DNA from: Phycisphaerae bacterium
GTDB taxonomy: Bacteria; Planctomycetota; Phycisphaerae; Sedimentisphaerales; Anaerobacaceae
Direction of reading: 5' to 3'
Assembly (NCBI GenBank): GCA_030619925.1
Contig: JAUXAL010000002.1
Location: 32,405 to 96,404, forward strand
Length of the DNA stretch: 64,000 nucleotides
Both the position numbers and the translations under genes were made by a program. Below the pieces are notes generated by a model. That model was not told where the DNA came from and did not search any database. It saw nothing but the letters and a program-made list of their open reading frames with translations. This document shows positions 53,186 to 62,814 of the stretch, piece after piece; position 1 is the first letter of the stretch; every line of letters begins with the position of its first letter.

Positions 53186-56100
53186 CTAAGCCACTGCAAC
53201 CGTTTCCTCTGCAACCGTTTCCTTTTCTTCGGCGTACTGGCCGAATCTCACGCTTATCTTCTTGCTGACCCCTCGCGTCTGCATCGTTACCCCGACCAGC
53301 ACATCGGCAATGCTCATCGTTCGCTTGGCGTGAGTGATTACTATGAATTGCGAATCCTTTTGAAATTCCCGCAGCAGCATATTGAAACGCTCATTATTCG
53401 CCTCATCCAGAGCCGCGTCAACTTCGTCAAGGAAACAGAATGGTGATGGCTTTGTCTTGAAAACCGCAAATAGCAGAGCAATTGCCGTCAGCGACTTTTC
53501 ACCGCCGCTCAGCAAAGAAATACTCCTTGTTTCCTTGCCGGGCGGCCGGGCTATTACTTCTATACCCGCTTCGAGGATGTCTTCGGCATCTTCAAGTACT
53601 ATGTCGGCCCTGCCTCCGCCAAACAGCTTGCGGAAAATCTCCTGGAAATGACCTCTTATTTCCTCAAAGGTCTCTGCGAATTTCTCCCGGCTTTTCTTGT
53701 TAAGACGATTTATCAATTGCTGCAGTTGAGCTTTACTCTTGTTGAGGTCTCCAACCTGGTCACTCAAAAAGTTATGTCGCTTTTCGAGGTTTTCCTGCTC
53801 ATCTATCGCGTCAACGTTTACATTGCCGAGCCGCTCAATCTTACCCCTAAGTTCAACTATTTCTTCTTTTATTTTCTCCCAGTTGACCTCCTGGCCCTTG
53901 TAACTCTTGTAGGCCTCGGCCAAATCAATCTGCAATTCGTCCTGCACTCTCTCAACCAAATCCTGCTGCTTTACCTCCAACTGGCTCAATTCTATTTTAA
54001 GCTCATTGATTTTTTGCCCAGTCTCGTTCTTCTCGGCGCATCTGATCCCGACAAGCTCTTCCGCTTGTTTTCGTTCTTCGAGCAGCTTTTCTATTTCTTT
54101 ATGCAGCAGCTGGCTGTTCTCCTGGTTCTTTTCTTTTTCGACAAACAGCTCCGATACCGCCGCTTCACAGTTAAGAATATCCCTTTGAGCTTCTGTCAAT
54201 TGCCCGCTGCAGCTTTGAATTTCCTCATGCGCCGTCTCACCGGCCGTCCGGTTTTCCTGGATCTGGCTTTTCAGACTCCCAATTATTTGCTTCAATGATT
54301 TGCTTTGTTCTGCAATCTGACCCAGAGCAATCTTCAAATCAGTAAGTCTGTTCGCCAGTGTTTGCTGTTGTTGTTTTTGTTCGGCGTACTTTACTTCAAG
54401 TTCTTCTATGCGCGCCGAGCGCTGGCTGTTTACCACCTCCAGCTCCTGCAATTTTTGTTTCGAGTCGTATTCTTTTTGCACCGACTCAAGCTTCTGTGCT
54501 TCCAGCAGGTCAATTTCACTGGCTATCAACGGCTCCTCTTCTCTCAGCCGCTTGATATTTTGTTCTATCACGCTAAGCTTTGAGCCTACCTGCATCTTTT
54601 GTGTATTCGCTTCATAAATAGCCGTTCGCAGGTCTTTACACAACTGGGCCAAATGCGCGTTGGTCTGATTGTTTTTTTCAGTTTGTTCTTCGAGCACCGC
54701 GATTTCAGACGCTATGTTGGCGATAGTCTCCTCCAATTGGCGCAGTCGGCTCTTGCGTGATATCAGACCCGTTGCCTTGCCTAAAGGCCCGAGTTTTATC
54801 ACCCCGTCGCCGCTTAAGAATTCACCCTTCAAAGTTACAAATTCGTATTCATTTCCTATATTCTCATCCAGCTCGATCGCATCTTTTAGAGAGTCAACAA
54901 TCAGCGTTTTGCCGAGCAATTTCCAGGCCAGCGGCGCGTATCTGCTGTCGAACTTTACAAATTCAACAAGCCTGCCCTTTACACAGGCAAATTCCGACAA
55001 ATCATTTTTGTCCACAAACGGCTCTATTCTATCAAGGCATATAAAATTCACTCTGCCGTCAAGCTTCTGAATCGTTTCCGTATCAGCCAACATTCTGCTT
55101 GTGTCGTTGATTACCAGAGCGTCGGTCTGGCCCTCAAGGGCGGCTTCAACGGCATTTGCATATTCGACATCAGCCCTGATAATGTCCGCCGGTATTCCTT
55201 CAACGTAATCGAATTTGTTGTTTTCAACCGACCGGCTCAGCAAAATGCTCTTGACCGCTGTTCTAAGCCCCTGGCGCCTTTTCTCCATATCGGTCAATAT
55301 CGTCAGCTCACCGCTCAGGGCACTTCGCGCCTCTTTGCTGTGAACTAACCGCTTATTGACCACCGCGATAAGAGCGTCGGTTTCTTCTGCTTTTTTGCGT
55401 TTGGATTCTAAGCTCTCGTTTAATTCATCCAGCACTGTTTCGATGTCGCTTAAACGAGCTTTGTGTTGTGCTTTGTCGGTAAGTAGTTTCTCAAGTTCTG
55501 CGCGGGCGCGTTCTGCACGGCCGGCAAGACGGTCCTTCTGGTTTGATAGATTGTTGCGATAGACTGAAATGCTCTGGATTTCGTTATGAAGTTGCGCCGT
55601 CCTTCTGACTATATCGATAATGCCTGACTTCTCATCTTCCAGGTGCGCCTCGAGCGAAGCACATTCGGTATTTATTTCGCCGATGGCCTTTTGGACCTGC
55701 TCAGCAGCCCGGCTTTTCTCTTCGAGCATTTTTTCACAGCTTGCCAGCTCGGTCTCATATTGCGCCGAATCTTTTTCAAAAACCTTCTTCAGCTCCTGCA
55801 GTTTTTCAATTTTCTCTCCCGCTGACTTCTTCCTCTGCTGCAGTTCCGAAATTCTCGCTCTCAAAAATTCAATTCTTTGAAGCCGCTGCTCAATTTTGCT
55901 CTGAACAGACACAAGCTGATTTCCCGTCCGGTTTAGCTCGTGCTCGGTTTCTATTATCTCCTCGCCCAACCTGCTTATCAGACTGTCTTGTCTTGCTACT
56001 TCCGCCGCCAGCCGCTCGAACTGTTCGGTCACCTTGTCAAGAGCGGTTCCTCTGTCTGTTAACCGCGTGTGATACTTCGCATATTCAACCAGCGAGTAGT

Positions 56101-56794
56101 TGACCTGCAGCTCCTTGAGCCTTTGAGTGTAATGCAGATAATTCCTTGCTTTGCCGGCCTGCAGCTTCACACTCCGCAGCCTCTTTGTAACTTCGCCTAA
56201 AATATCTGCAAGCCGCAGCAGATTTTGTTCCGTTCGTTCCAGTTTACGAAGTGCCTCTTTTCTGTGCGCTTTATACTTGCTTATACCAGCGGCTTCTTCA
56301 AATATGAACCTTCTGTCCGTCTTCGATGCGCTTACTAAATGCTCAATTTGCCCCTGTTCAAGAATCGAATAGGCCCTGGTACCTATGCCGGTGTCCATAA
56401 ATAATTCCCGGACATCTTTCAACCGGCAGATTTTGTTGTTTATCCGGTACTCACTCTCTCCGCTCTTATAAATCTTTCGTGACACCTGCACCTGCTCGGC
56501 GTCGATTGGCAGCTGTGGCGTGCCGGTTCCATTAAGGTTGCCTATAAACAGGCCCACTTCAGCCGCTCCGAGAGACTTTCTGCTGCTGCTGCCGCTAAAT
56601 ATCACATCGGCCATCTGCCCGCTTCGCAGGCTCTTGACGCTCTGCTCCCCAAGTACCCACTTTACCGCATCGACGATATTGCTCTTACCGCAGCCGTTCG
56701 GTCCCACAATGGCGGTTATTGGCGAATCGAAAATGAATTCCGTTTTGTCAGCGAAACTTTTGAAGCCGTTAAGAACAATTTTTTCAAGTTTCAT
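53186..56794 (-). CDS. smc: Chromosome segregation protein SMC
   Basis: 1202 residues, the normal size for bacterial SMC. N-terminal MKLEKIVLNGFKSFADKTEF with Walker A GPNGCGKSN (31-39); long coiled coil (about 170-500 and 670-1020) around a hinge near 520-640 (VEGIPADIIRADVEYANAVE, ALEGQTDALVINDTSRML); C-terminal signature LLSGGEKSLTAIALLFAVFK and Walker B FCFLDEVDAALDEAN. SMC dimers with ScpA/ScpB compact and organise the chromosome. Its neighbours (FlgI-like lipoprotein and M16 pair) do not suggest co-function. The ribosome binding site is weak. Identification is secure. Confidence 0.97.
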   Translation of the reverse strand: MKLEKIVLNGFKSFADKTEFIFDSPITAIVGPNGCGKSNIVDAVKWVLGEQSVKSLRSGQMADVIFSGSSSRKSLGAAEVGLFIGNLNGTGTPQLPIDAEQVQVSRKIYKSGESEYRINNKICRLKDVRELFMDTGIGTRAYSILEQGQIEHLVSASKTDRRFIFEEAAGISKYKAHRKEALRKLERTEQNLLRLADILGEVTKRLRSVKLQAGKARNYLHYTQRLKELQVNYSLVEYAKYHTRLTDRGTALDKVTEQFERLAAEVARQDSLISRLGEEIIETEHELNRTGNQLVSVQSKIEQRLQRIEFLRARISELQQRKKSAGEKIEKLQELKKVFEKDSAQYETELASCEKMLEEKSRAAEQVQKAIGEINTECASLEAHLEDEKSGIIDIVRRTAQLHNEIQSISVYRNNLSNQKDRLAGRAERARAELEKLLTDKAQHKARLSDIETVLDELNESLESKRKKAEETDALIAVVNKRLVHSKEARSALSGELTILTDMEKRRQGLRTAVKSILLSRSVENNKFDYVEGIPADIIRADVEYANAVEAALEGQTDALVINDTSRMLADTETIQKLDGRVNFICLDRIEPFVDKNDLSEFACVKGRLVEFVKFDSRYAPLAWKLLGKTLIVDSLKDAIELDENIGNEYEFVTLKGEFLSGDGVIKLGPLGKATGLISRKSRLRQLEETIANIASEIAVLEEQTEKNNQTNAHLAQLCKDLRTAIYEANTQKMQVGSKLSVIEQNIKRLREEEPLIASEIDLLEAQKLESVQKEYDSKQKLQELEVVNSQRSARIEELEVKYAEQKQQQQTLANRLTDLKIALGQIAEQSKSLKQIIGSLKSQIQENRTAGETAHEEIQSCSGQLTEAQRDILNCEAAVSELFVEKEKNQENSQLLHKEIEKLLEERKQAEELVGIRCAEKNETGQKINELKIELSQLEVKQQDLVERVQDELQIDLAEAYKSYKGQEVNWEKIKEEIVELRGKIERLGNVNVDAIDEQENLEKRHNFLSDQVGDLNKSKAQLQQLINRLNKKSREKFAETFEEIRGHFQEIFRKLFGGGRADIVLEDAEDILEAGIEVIARPPGKETRSISLLSGGEKSLTAIALLFAVFKTKPSPFCFLDEVDAALDEANNERFNMLLREFQKDSQFIVITHAKRTMSIADVLVGVTMQTRGVSKKISVRFGQYAEEKETVAEETVAVA

Positions 56795-56906
56795 TTCGTA
56801 TCCCGTTGTTAACGTCCGGTAACTATTGCTGCAAAGCTCGCGCAGTCCTTCTTAAACCAAAATATGCAATATTGTTATCGGCCGAGGGTCTGTTTTCTCT
56901 TGACAA

Positions 56907-58508
56907 TTAGCCGATTTTGGGTAAGGGTCCGGCCCAAAACTCTGCTTTTACAGCACCTTTGTCGCACATCTGCTTCAAAATAGCTATCATTTCGGCATAT
57001 GAAACGCCCAAGCCTCCGCGCCCTTGCTCAGTACGGGGCTCTTCGCAGAGTGTTCGAATAATATCGGCAAGCTCGAAGGAGCTTGTCAACTGCGCTATTG
57101 CGCCGGGCCGTGTGGGGACTTTGCGCATTATTGAGACATATCTTTGACCAGTCGGAGCGTTTATTGTTATATTACCGTCGGCTGACTGCACAAAAATATT
57201 GCCACGGCAACGTATCGGCGTACCGAATAACACAACCCGTGGCTGACCGCTGCGAGAAACGAAAATCGCCTCGTGTTCGGTTTGCTCTATTTGTTCCAGA
57301 AAAAAATTACGCCCGATGAACTCTCGTGCTATGGCAGCATCATCCAATTTTCGCAATTGCTCGTACGCTGCCAGTCTGATGTAAAAATCATCGTCACGCA
57401 GCAATCTCCGTGATATCGCAGCCGCATCATCGCTCCTCGCCGCTGTAGTTATTGCCTCCAATGCCTCGACTCGGTACGTCGAACCTCTATCTAACGCTAT
57501 TTCTCTAAGAGTCCCCAAACCTTCGTCACTGCCGAGATTCAGCATACATCTGGCTGCCCGCAGACGCACCTGCTCGTTAGATACATTCAGCAAAAAGCCC
57601 AGCCTGCCAAGACTTTCATTGCCTATGGTCTCAAGAGCAATTTCACTTTGCTCTTTATCCTGCGAACCGGCAAGTCTTCTAACAAATGTTTTTATTCTTT
57701 CCCTGGTAATTTCCGGGCCCTCGGCCAGATACATTGCTTTAACTATTGAAATGAATCTCTGCTTTCGTTCTTTATATTCAGCCGGCACTGTCAATTCAAT
57801 CTGGCCAGGCAGAACCGCCTTAGCTGTGCCGACGCCGAAACGTTCGATTAAGCGGTTGCGAATACTGCTTGCGATTCTAAAATCAGGCTCGTGAAGTACC
57901 AGACTTGCTTTGTACTCATTAAGGACCCTTCCCCCGGCCAGGATATACCCGACCCTTTTACTTGTTGCCGAACTGCCGATTTTATCTATAAAGACCGGCC
58001 CTTTTACATCGGCTATAACTCTTGTAGCTATGCCGAAGCTCCCTGCCGTCTTAAGCTCAGCACCAAACAGCCGGCCGTTTTCCAGAGAAGTGGTTTGTGT
58101 GCCCCTCAATGCGGTTACTCTTACATCGAAGTACTGGTTTTTTGAAGCTATTGTCGGCAATATCCCCTCTACCAGTACTACCGCCGTATCAGGATTGTTA
58201 ATAAGCTTTTCAACATTTACCTTGCGCTCAGGCAATTGCGTCAGGATATATCGTCTAAGATATGCTCTAATCTGCGGCGAACATTGCGCCGAGCCTGTCT
58301 CCTTCAATCCACCTACCAGGCCGTACCCTTCGAGCCGAATCGATTCGGGCAGGACCACCTCGACCAACGACCCTATTGTGGGGCCCAAATCCACATCAGG
58401 TACAAGTCCTTTTGTCTTTTTTTGGCCCAGCTCGCCACAGCCACCCATAAAGCGAGCGATAAATAATATCGCTATTATACAAATCGTCTTTCGACCGGTA
58501 ATATTCAT
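56907..58508 (-). CDS. FlgI-like (flagellar P-ring related) lipoprotein with HEAT repeats
   Basis: 533 residues with a lipobox (FMGGC, Cys24). Residues about 45-235 follow the FlgI pattern: LEGYGLVGGLKETGS, TAVVLVEGILPTIASKNQYF (like FlgI's region on P-ring assembly), DVRVTALRGTQTTSLENGRL. After about 285 the protein turns to alpha-helical HEAT-like repeats (EIALETIGNESLGRLGFLLN, VRLRAARCMLNLGSDEGLGT), then a C-terminal segment returns to the FlgI-like fold (RYVSIMRKVPTRPGAIAQLT). True FlgI lacks such an insertion. It may be a planctomycete paralogue working in a non-flagellar complex; no other flagellar gene is in the window. Confidence 0.75.
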   Translation of the reverse strand: MNITGRKTICIIAILFIARFMGGCGELGQKKTKGLVPDVDLGPTIGSLVEVVLPESIRLEGYGLVGGLKETGSAQCSPQIRAYLRRYILTQLPERKVNVEKLINNPDTAVVLVEGILPTIASKNQYFDVRVTALRGTQTTSLENGRLFGAELKTAGSFGIATRVIADVKGPVFIDKIGSSATSKRVGYILAGGRVLNEYKASLVLHEPDFRIASSIRNRLIERFGVGTAKAVLPGQIELTVPAEYKERKQRFISIVKAMYLAEGPEITRERIKTFVRRLAGSQDKEQSEIALETIGNESLGRLGFLLNVSNEQVRLRAARCMLNLGSDEGLGTLREIALDRGSTYRVEALEAITTAARSDDAAAISRRLLRDDDFYIRLAAYEQLRKLDDAAIAREFIGRNFFLEQIEQTEHEAIFVSRSGQPRVVLFGTPIRCRGNIFVQSADGNITINAPTGQRYVSIMRKVPTRPGAIAQLTSSFELADIIRTLCEEPRTEQGRGGLGVSYAEMIAILKQMCDKGAVKAEFWAGPLPKIG

Positions 58509-58793
58509 CTTGCTGAACCCTAAAACAAGCTAAGTTTGTACCTGGAAACTCCTGCTCAATACTACCCTTTCCAATCACACTCGTCAAGCTGAACGTGCAA
58601 TATTCTTTATTCGACATTCTACATTCGAATTTGTACGAGATACGCTTCACGCTTCACGAGATGCGAACTGCGACTCCTCCGTCCTCCTTGCTTCGACATT
58701 CGACATTCCTTGTTCGATATTCGTTATTCTATTTATCTTGGGCGTTACATTTACCCCCCCTGCTCTGCGTTTTGGGCCTGGGGTTACGATTAT
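58509..58793. other. Intergenic region with short repeated words
   Basis: 285 bases without a gene. It contains repeated words such as TTCGACATTCGACATTC and GATACGCTTCACGCTTCACG, typical of simple-sequence intergenic regions seen elsewhere in this window (for example around 15030-15130 and 44520). Confidence 0.5.
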
Positions 58794-59213
58794 TTACTCG
58801 CCGAGTATCTGGCAAATAACCGTTCTTGTTCTTGGCCTGGTATCGAAATCTACAAGTATGATTTGCTGCCACGTTCCGAGCGTCAGTCGGCCGCCAACCA
58901 CGGGCACGCTCAGAGAAGGCCCCAGCAGCGAAGCCCGCACGTGGGCGTGGCCGTTATCATCGTGCCAGGTCTCTTCGTGCTCATACCTGGCGTTTTCAGG
59001 TGCGATTTTCTCAAACGCCGCTTTTATATCGTAATTAACCAGTCCCGGCTCATATTCGGTAGTTGTAATTCCCGCCGTCGAGCCGACATTGAAAAGTGTA
59101 ACGGTCCCATCTCTCACAGCCGATTCGGCCACGACCTCGCCGACCTGCTCGGTGATATTAACGATATCACAATTGCCCTTCGTCTTGACTTTTATCTTTT
59201 CCGTTTTGACCAT
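58794..59213 (-). CDS. yjbQ: YjbQ/UPF0047 family protein
   Basis: 139 residues, a normal length for the family. Characteristic segments: NVGSTAGITTTEYEPGLVND-like NVGSTAGITTTEYEPG, HDDNGHAHVRASLLGPSLSV, and GRLTLGTWQQIILVDFDTR. The conserved His residues in HDDNGHAHVRA may bind metal. Family members have been reported to have weak thiamine-phosphate synthase activity, but their physiological role is unsettled. ATG 59213 has no clear ribosome binding site; the frame runs up to 59297 but the shorter start matches the family. It is divergent from the amylase gene (59318), so 105 bases hold both promoters. Confidence 0.9.
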   Translation of the reverse strand: MVKTEKIKVKTKGNCDIVNITEQVGEVVAESAVRDGTVTLFNVGSTAGITTTEYEPGLVNYDIKAAFEKIAPENARYEHEETWHDDNGHAHVRASLLGPSLSVPVVGGRLTLGTWQQIILVDFDTRPRTRTVICQILGE

Positions 59214-59317
59214 AGAGGTATAATAAGGCAGGATTCGGTTATATGCAAGAGGCCACCCTGCCGGCCGAGTATACAGTTTTCGATTACACCAACGCAATCG
59301 CTTATTAGGAGCCCAAA

Positions 59318-60874
59318 ATGAAAAAAGGCGTCATCGGATGTATTCTCTCTTGCCCGCTTCTTACTGCCGGTGCCTTTGGTAATTCGTGGTTAAAAGATGC
59401 TGTTTTCTACGAAGTTTTTGTAAGAAGCTATTATGATTCAAACGCAGATGGCATTGGCGATTTAAAGGGCCTGGAGATGAAGCTGGACTATATTAAGCAG
59501 CTGGGCGCCAATGCCTTATGGCTAATGCCCATCTTTAAATCCCCTTCTTATCACGGATATGATACGGTTGATTATTATCAGGTAAACGAAGATTACGGCA
59601 CCATGGAGGACTTTGATTCTTTGCTCGCCGCAGCCAACGAACGCGGCATCCGTATTATTCTGGATTTGGTGGTCAATCATACCTCTTCGGAGCATCCCTG
59701 GTTTCAAAAGTCCGTAGAGAATATCCCTCCCTATAACCACTGGTATATATGGGAAAAGACCAGGCCCCGTGGCAAACAGTCTGTATATGGAAAGAGCAAG
59801 CCGGTCGAAGGTGGCGGCTGGCGTTACAATGACAAACGAAAACAGTTCTACTATGCCCATTTCTCTAAAAAAATGCCCGACCTCAATCTCCGGAACGCTG
59901 CCGTGCGCCGGGAGGTCAAAAAAATCGCGAAATTCTGGCTGGACAAGGGCATTGCCGGTTTTCGTTTGGATGCGGCGAAACTTATAATTGAGGAAGGCCC
60001 CGGAAAAATGCGGGCCAACACACCCGCCACGATACAGTGGTGGGTCGAGTTTAGTCAATATGTCAAGTCGCTCAATCCGCAAGCGATTCTGATAGGTGAA
60101 GTGTGGGCCGAGCACTCCCAGATAAGCAAATATTATGCTAAGGGCAAAGGCTTAGATATTTGTTTCGACTTTCCCTTCCAGAGTAACACCCTCAATACCG
60201 TTGGCTCCGGCATCGTCAAGAGCTTCATTGACATGGTCGCGACAAAAAAGAAACTGCCGGCCCCTCTTTCATTTTATGCCCCTTTTCTCGCCAATCACGA
60301 CCAGGACCGTTACATGACCTCATTGGACAACGATTTTGTCAAAGCACGCATGGCCGCTATAATCCTTCTCACCGCGCCAGGGACGCCATTTATCTATTAC
60401 GGCGAGGAAATTGGCATGTACCACCCCACCAAAAAGGCCGATCATCTCTTGATACGCACCCCAATGCAATGGGACCAAACCGAAGTGACCGCCGGTTTTA
60501 CCCGCAGTAGCACCCCCTGGCAAAAAATCAACGATAATAAGACGCCCTATAATGTGCGGCACCAGCAGCGGTCGCCCGACTCACTTTTGAAGCTCTATCA
60601 AAAATTGATACGGCTGAGGCTGGAACATCCGGAACTGCGGTATGGTGATTACAAATTTCATTCCGTCGGTAAAAATGTTTTGGCCTATGAAAGGGTATAC
60701 GAAAAGAGCAGAGTTCTGGTACTGATTAATCCTTCCGGGAAGGAACAAACCATCCGCAGCCAAAGGATTTCCGGCAGCTACCGTAATCTGCTGGATGGCA
60801 AAACAATCGAAATTACCCACAAATATGTCATGCTTGCCGGCGCTCATTACCTCCTCGAGCCGATGGAAGAATGA
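59318..60874 (+). CDS. GH13 alpha-amylase-family enzyme, exported
   Basis: 518 residues with a signal peptide (MKKGVIGCILSCPLLTAGAF). Standard GH13 regions: region I DLVVNHTS (116-123), region II GFRLDAAK with nucleophile Asp218, region III GEVW with acid/base Glu261, region IV LANHDQDR with Asp328. The layout (GDLKGLEMKLDYIKQLGANA, GTPFIYYGEEIGM) resembles oligo-1,6-glucosidase/neopullulanase-like subfamilies that act on alpha-glucans or related oligosaccharides. AGGAG precedes ATG 59318. It is the first plus-strand gene after a long minus-strand stretch and stands alone; a role in starch- or glycogen-type substrate use is likely. Confidence 0.92.
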   Translation: MKKGVIGCILSCPLLTAGAFGNSWLKDAVFYEVFVRSYYDSNADGIGDLKGLEMKLDYIKQLGANALWLMPIFKSPSYHGYDTVDYYQVNEDYGTMEDFDSLLAAANERGIRIILDLVVNHTSSEHPWFQKSVENIPPYNHWYIWEKTRPRGKQSVYGKSKPVEGGGWRYNDKRKQFYYAHFSKKMPDLNLRNAAVRREVKKIAKFWLDKGIAGFRLDAAKLIIEEGPGKMRANTPATIQWWVEFSQYVKSLNPQAILIGEVWAEHSQISKYYAKGKGLDICFDFPFQSNTLNTVGSGIVKSFIDMVATKKKLPAPLSFYAPFLANHDQDRYMTSLDNDFVKARMAAIILLTAPGTPFIYYGEEIGMYHPTKKADHLLIRTPMQWDQTEVTAGFTRSSTPWQKINDNKTPYNVRHQQRSPDSLLKLYQKLIRLRLEHPELRYGDYKFHSVGKNVLAYERVYEKSRVLVLINPSGKEQTIRSQRISGSYRNLLDGKTIEITHKYVMLAGAHYLLEPMEE

Positions 60875-61066
60875 GCTCCTGAGCCGTAAAATCCTTGGCC
60901 GGCCCTGCGAAGCAGAATGGCCAAGCACGGGGCCGCCATCCCCTATCCGCTGTTTTTCTCATTCATAAAAAAAATAATTTGGCATTCGAATTTTTATTTC
61001 TTATGTTTTACTCAGTGTCGTTAAGGTATCAAAACAAACTTATTATTTAATTATGGGGGTCAAACG

Positions 61067-61447
61067 ATGGAACCTGAAAACGAAAATTGGTCACAGCCGT
61101 ACGAAGGTCAAACCGAGCCGAGCACACCTCAACAGCCTGAAAAAAAGTCCTTTTTCCAGCAGGAACGGCTCCAACGAACCTGGCTCAATGTTAAGCTGGC
61201 AACCTGGCTCAAATGTCTCATTATTATCGCTGCTTTGTCTATCACTGCTGTTTTAGTTGCTCCTAAGTTCACCACAGCACAGTCCCAACAGCAAGAAACC
61301 TCCACGTACTACTCTGAATTCCAAGAAGATTGGTATGATGATTGTGAAGAAGGCTGGTACGATGAGGGTGAAGAAGATTGGTATGATGGTGAAGATGATT
61401 GGTACGATGATGATTGTTATGATGAGTATTATGGTTATGAGGACTAA
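61067..61447 (+). CDS. Small membrane protein with acidic WYD-repeat tail
   Basis: 126 residues, family not recognised. Residues 1-45 are polar and Gln/Pro-rich; 48-66 form one membrane helix (CLIIIAALSITAVLVAP); the tail, about residues 85-126, is extremely acidic and built on the repeated word EDWYDD/EGWYDE (five W-Y-D units), ending YDEYYGYED. The tail is probably on the outside or in a periplasmic space and could bind cations or basic partners. GGGGGTC lies before ATG 61067. A strong terminator follows the stop. Repetition of the motif at the DNA level (GATTGGTATGATGAT) suggests expansion by slippage. Confidence 0.7.
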   Translation: MEPENENWSQPYEGQTEPSTPQQPEKKSFFQQERLQRTWLNVKLATWLKCLIIIAALSITAVLVAPKFTTAQSQQQETSTYYSEFQEDWYDDCEEGWYDEGEEDWYDGEDDWYDDDCYDEYYGYED

Positions 61448-61489
61448 CATCTTCGCTCCGGACTAAACGCTAAGAAATTTCGCGTCTAA

Positions 61490-61521
61490 CCCTCAAAAGT
61501 CTCTTTTGGGGGTTTTTTTTA
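61490..61521. terminator. Rho-independent terminator, strong
   Basis: Stem CCCTCAAAAG / CTTTTGGGGG with 3-base loop followed by eight T. It closes the WYD gene on the plus strand. The neighbouring gene on the minus strand ends at 61519, so the same structure may serve both. Confidence 0.8.
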
Positions 61522-62718
61522 TTTAGCCTCGCCGCCCCTCACGCACCGGACATAGTTATAGATCCGGATCTCGTCCGATTGGGGCCCAAGGCCACCCGGC
61601 CAATCAGAGGGGTCCCCGGATTTTGGATCACTCCGCACAGCACCGGCACCGTGTGCGTTTATCGGCTCGCCGCCGAATGTCCTTGCCGAAAAGCCTTGCC
61701 CGAAGCACACGTAATAACCGAAGTAGTTCTCGATATGGGTCGTGCTCGTCCAGAACCATGACTCCTCGGCCGTCAGGCCAAAGACCGGGTCGATCGCTGC
61801 ACCCCGATACGCCGGATCGAGGGCATCGGGTGCTCGGCTGTAGTCCACGATGCTCTGCAGTTCTTTGACGTTTGGCAGGCGCCAGTCATCGTGACCCCCA
61901 TATTCGAGGTTCTCGGCATATTCGAGCGCCTCCTGCCAGTTCATGGTCCTGTCGCTGTCGGCTTTCATCCACATCAGGCTGGTGGCGCGGTCCGTGATTG
62001 TCCCGTCGCCGTTGTCAACAAAATCGTTTTCCCCGTAGGCCGGGCCGCGAACACACCGCACATATTGGCGCCCGGCGCGGCGCCCGGCAACGGGATAACT
62101 CTTGATGCGCCCGTCGGCAAAGTTGAAACCGAAAGCGCTCCTGTCGCCCCGCATCGTCGTCCCAACATAGCGATTGCCGGACCTGTACTGGGCATCGATA
62201 ATACGCCATCCCTCCGCTGTGTTCGGATACTCGAAATCGAAGTAGTAGCTGTTGATATACGGCGTCCTGGTCCGGATGTTTCCGCGGAAATCAACTATCG
62301 AGAACAGCTCCTTGATCGTCGGCAGGCGCCAGTCGCCATACCCGGCCAGGCCCAGGGATTCGGCGTAAGCCTCCGCCTCCACAAGGGTCCGCTTCACAAA
62401 ATCCGGGGTCTTCTGCCACATCAGCCCGGTATTGAGGTCCGTGACTGTCCCGTCGCCATTGTCCCTGTACGCCATGGCAAATCCCTGATACTGAGCATCC
62501 TGACCGTAGAAAGACCAGCCGGGCCTGGGGCAGACGATTTCTTTCGAGTTGTCGTAACATTTCTCTTGGCCCGTATCGACAATTCGATATTTGCCGCCGT
62601 GCTGCTGCTCTGCAGAAACACTAAGTCCGCGCGCATCCTGCCGTGTGTTTACCACGCTGCCGAGAATAAGGCCGCACAACATGACACTGATTCTCCGGAT
62701 TGACTTTGATTCGTTCAT
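61519..62718 (-). CDS. DUF1566 (Lcl C-terminal-type) exported protein
   Basis: 399 residues. After a signal-like N-terminus (RRISVMLCGLILGSVVNTRQ) there are two DUF1566 repeats: DNGDGTVTDLNTGLMWQKTP with GDWRLPTIKELFSIVDF, and DNGDGTITDRATSLMWMKAD with DDWRLPNVKELQSIVDYS; each ends in a C-rich YVRCVRG segment. These domains are usually extracellular and may bind carbohydrate or protein ligands; no catalytic function is known. ATG 62718 has GGAG 8 bases upstream and is preferred to the farther start at 62778. It converges with the WYD gene. Confidence 0.85.
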   Translation of the reverse strand: MNESKSIRRISVMLCGLILGSVVNTRQDARGLSVSAEQQHGGKYRIVDTGQEKCYDNSKEIVCPRPGWSFYGQDAQYQGFAMAYRDNGDGTVTDLNTGLMWQKTPDFVKRTLVEAEAYAESLGLAGYGDWRLPTIKELFSIVDFRGNIRTRTPYINSYYFDFEYPNTAEGWRIIDAQYRSGNRYVGTTMRGDRSAFGFNFADGRIKSYPVAGRRAGRQYVRCVRGPAYGENDFVDNGDGTITDRATSLMWMKADSDRTMNWQEALEYAENLEYGGHDDWRLPNVKELQSIVDYSRAPDALDPAYRGAAIDPVFGLTAEESWFWTSTTHIENYFGYYVCFGQGFSARTFGGEPINAHGAGAVRSDPKSGDPSDWPGGLGPQSDEIRIYNYVRCVRGGEAK

Positions 62719-62814
62719 CTGGTCATCTCCAATTTTGCCTAACATCGTCGCTAAGCCGCGGCCCCGATAATTTGTCATTGCGAGCCCCGAAGGTCCGTAC
62801 TCTGCCTTCTGTCT

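Noticed and set aside
53648-54298. 216-codon plus-strand frame inside smc
   Set aside because: Shadow of the SMC coiled coil; Leu/Phe-rich composition is typical of the antisense of Glu/Lys-rich DNA.
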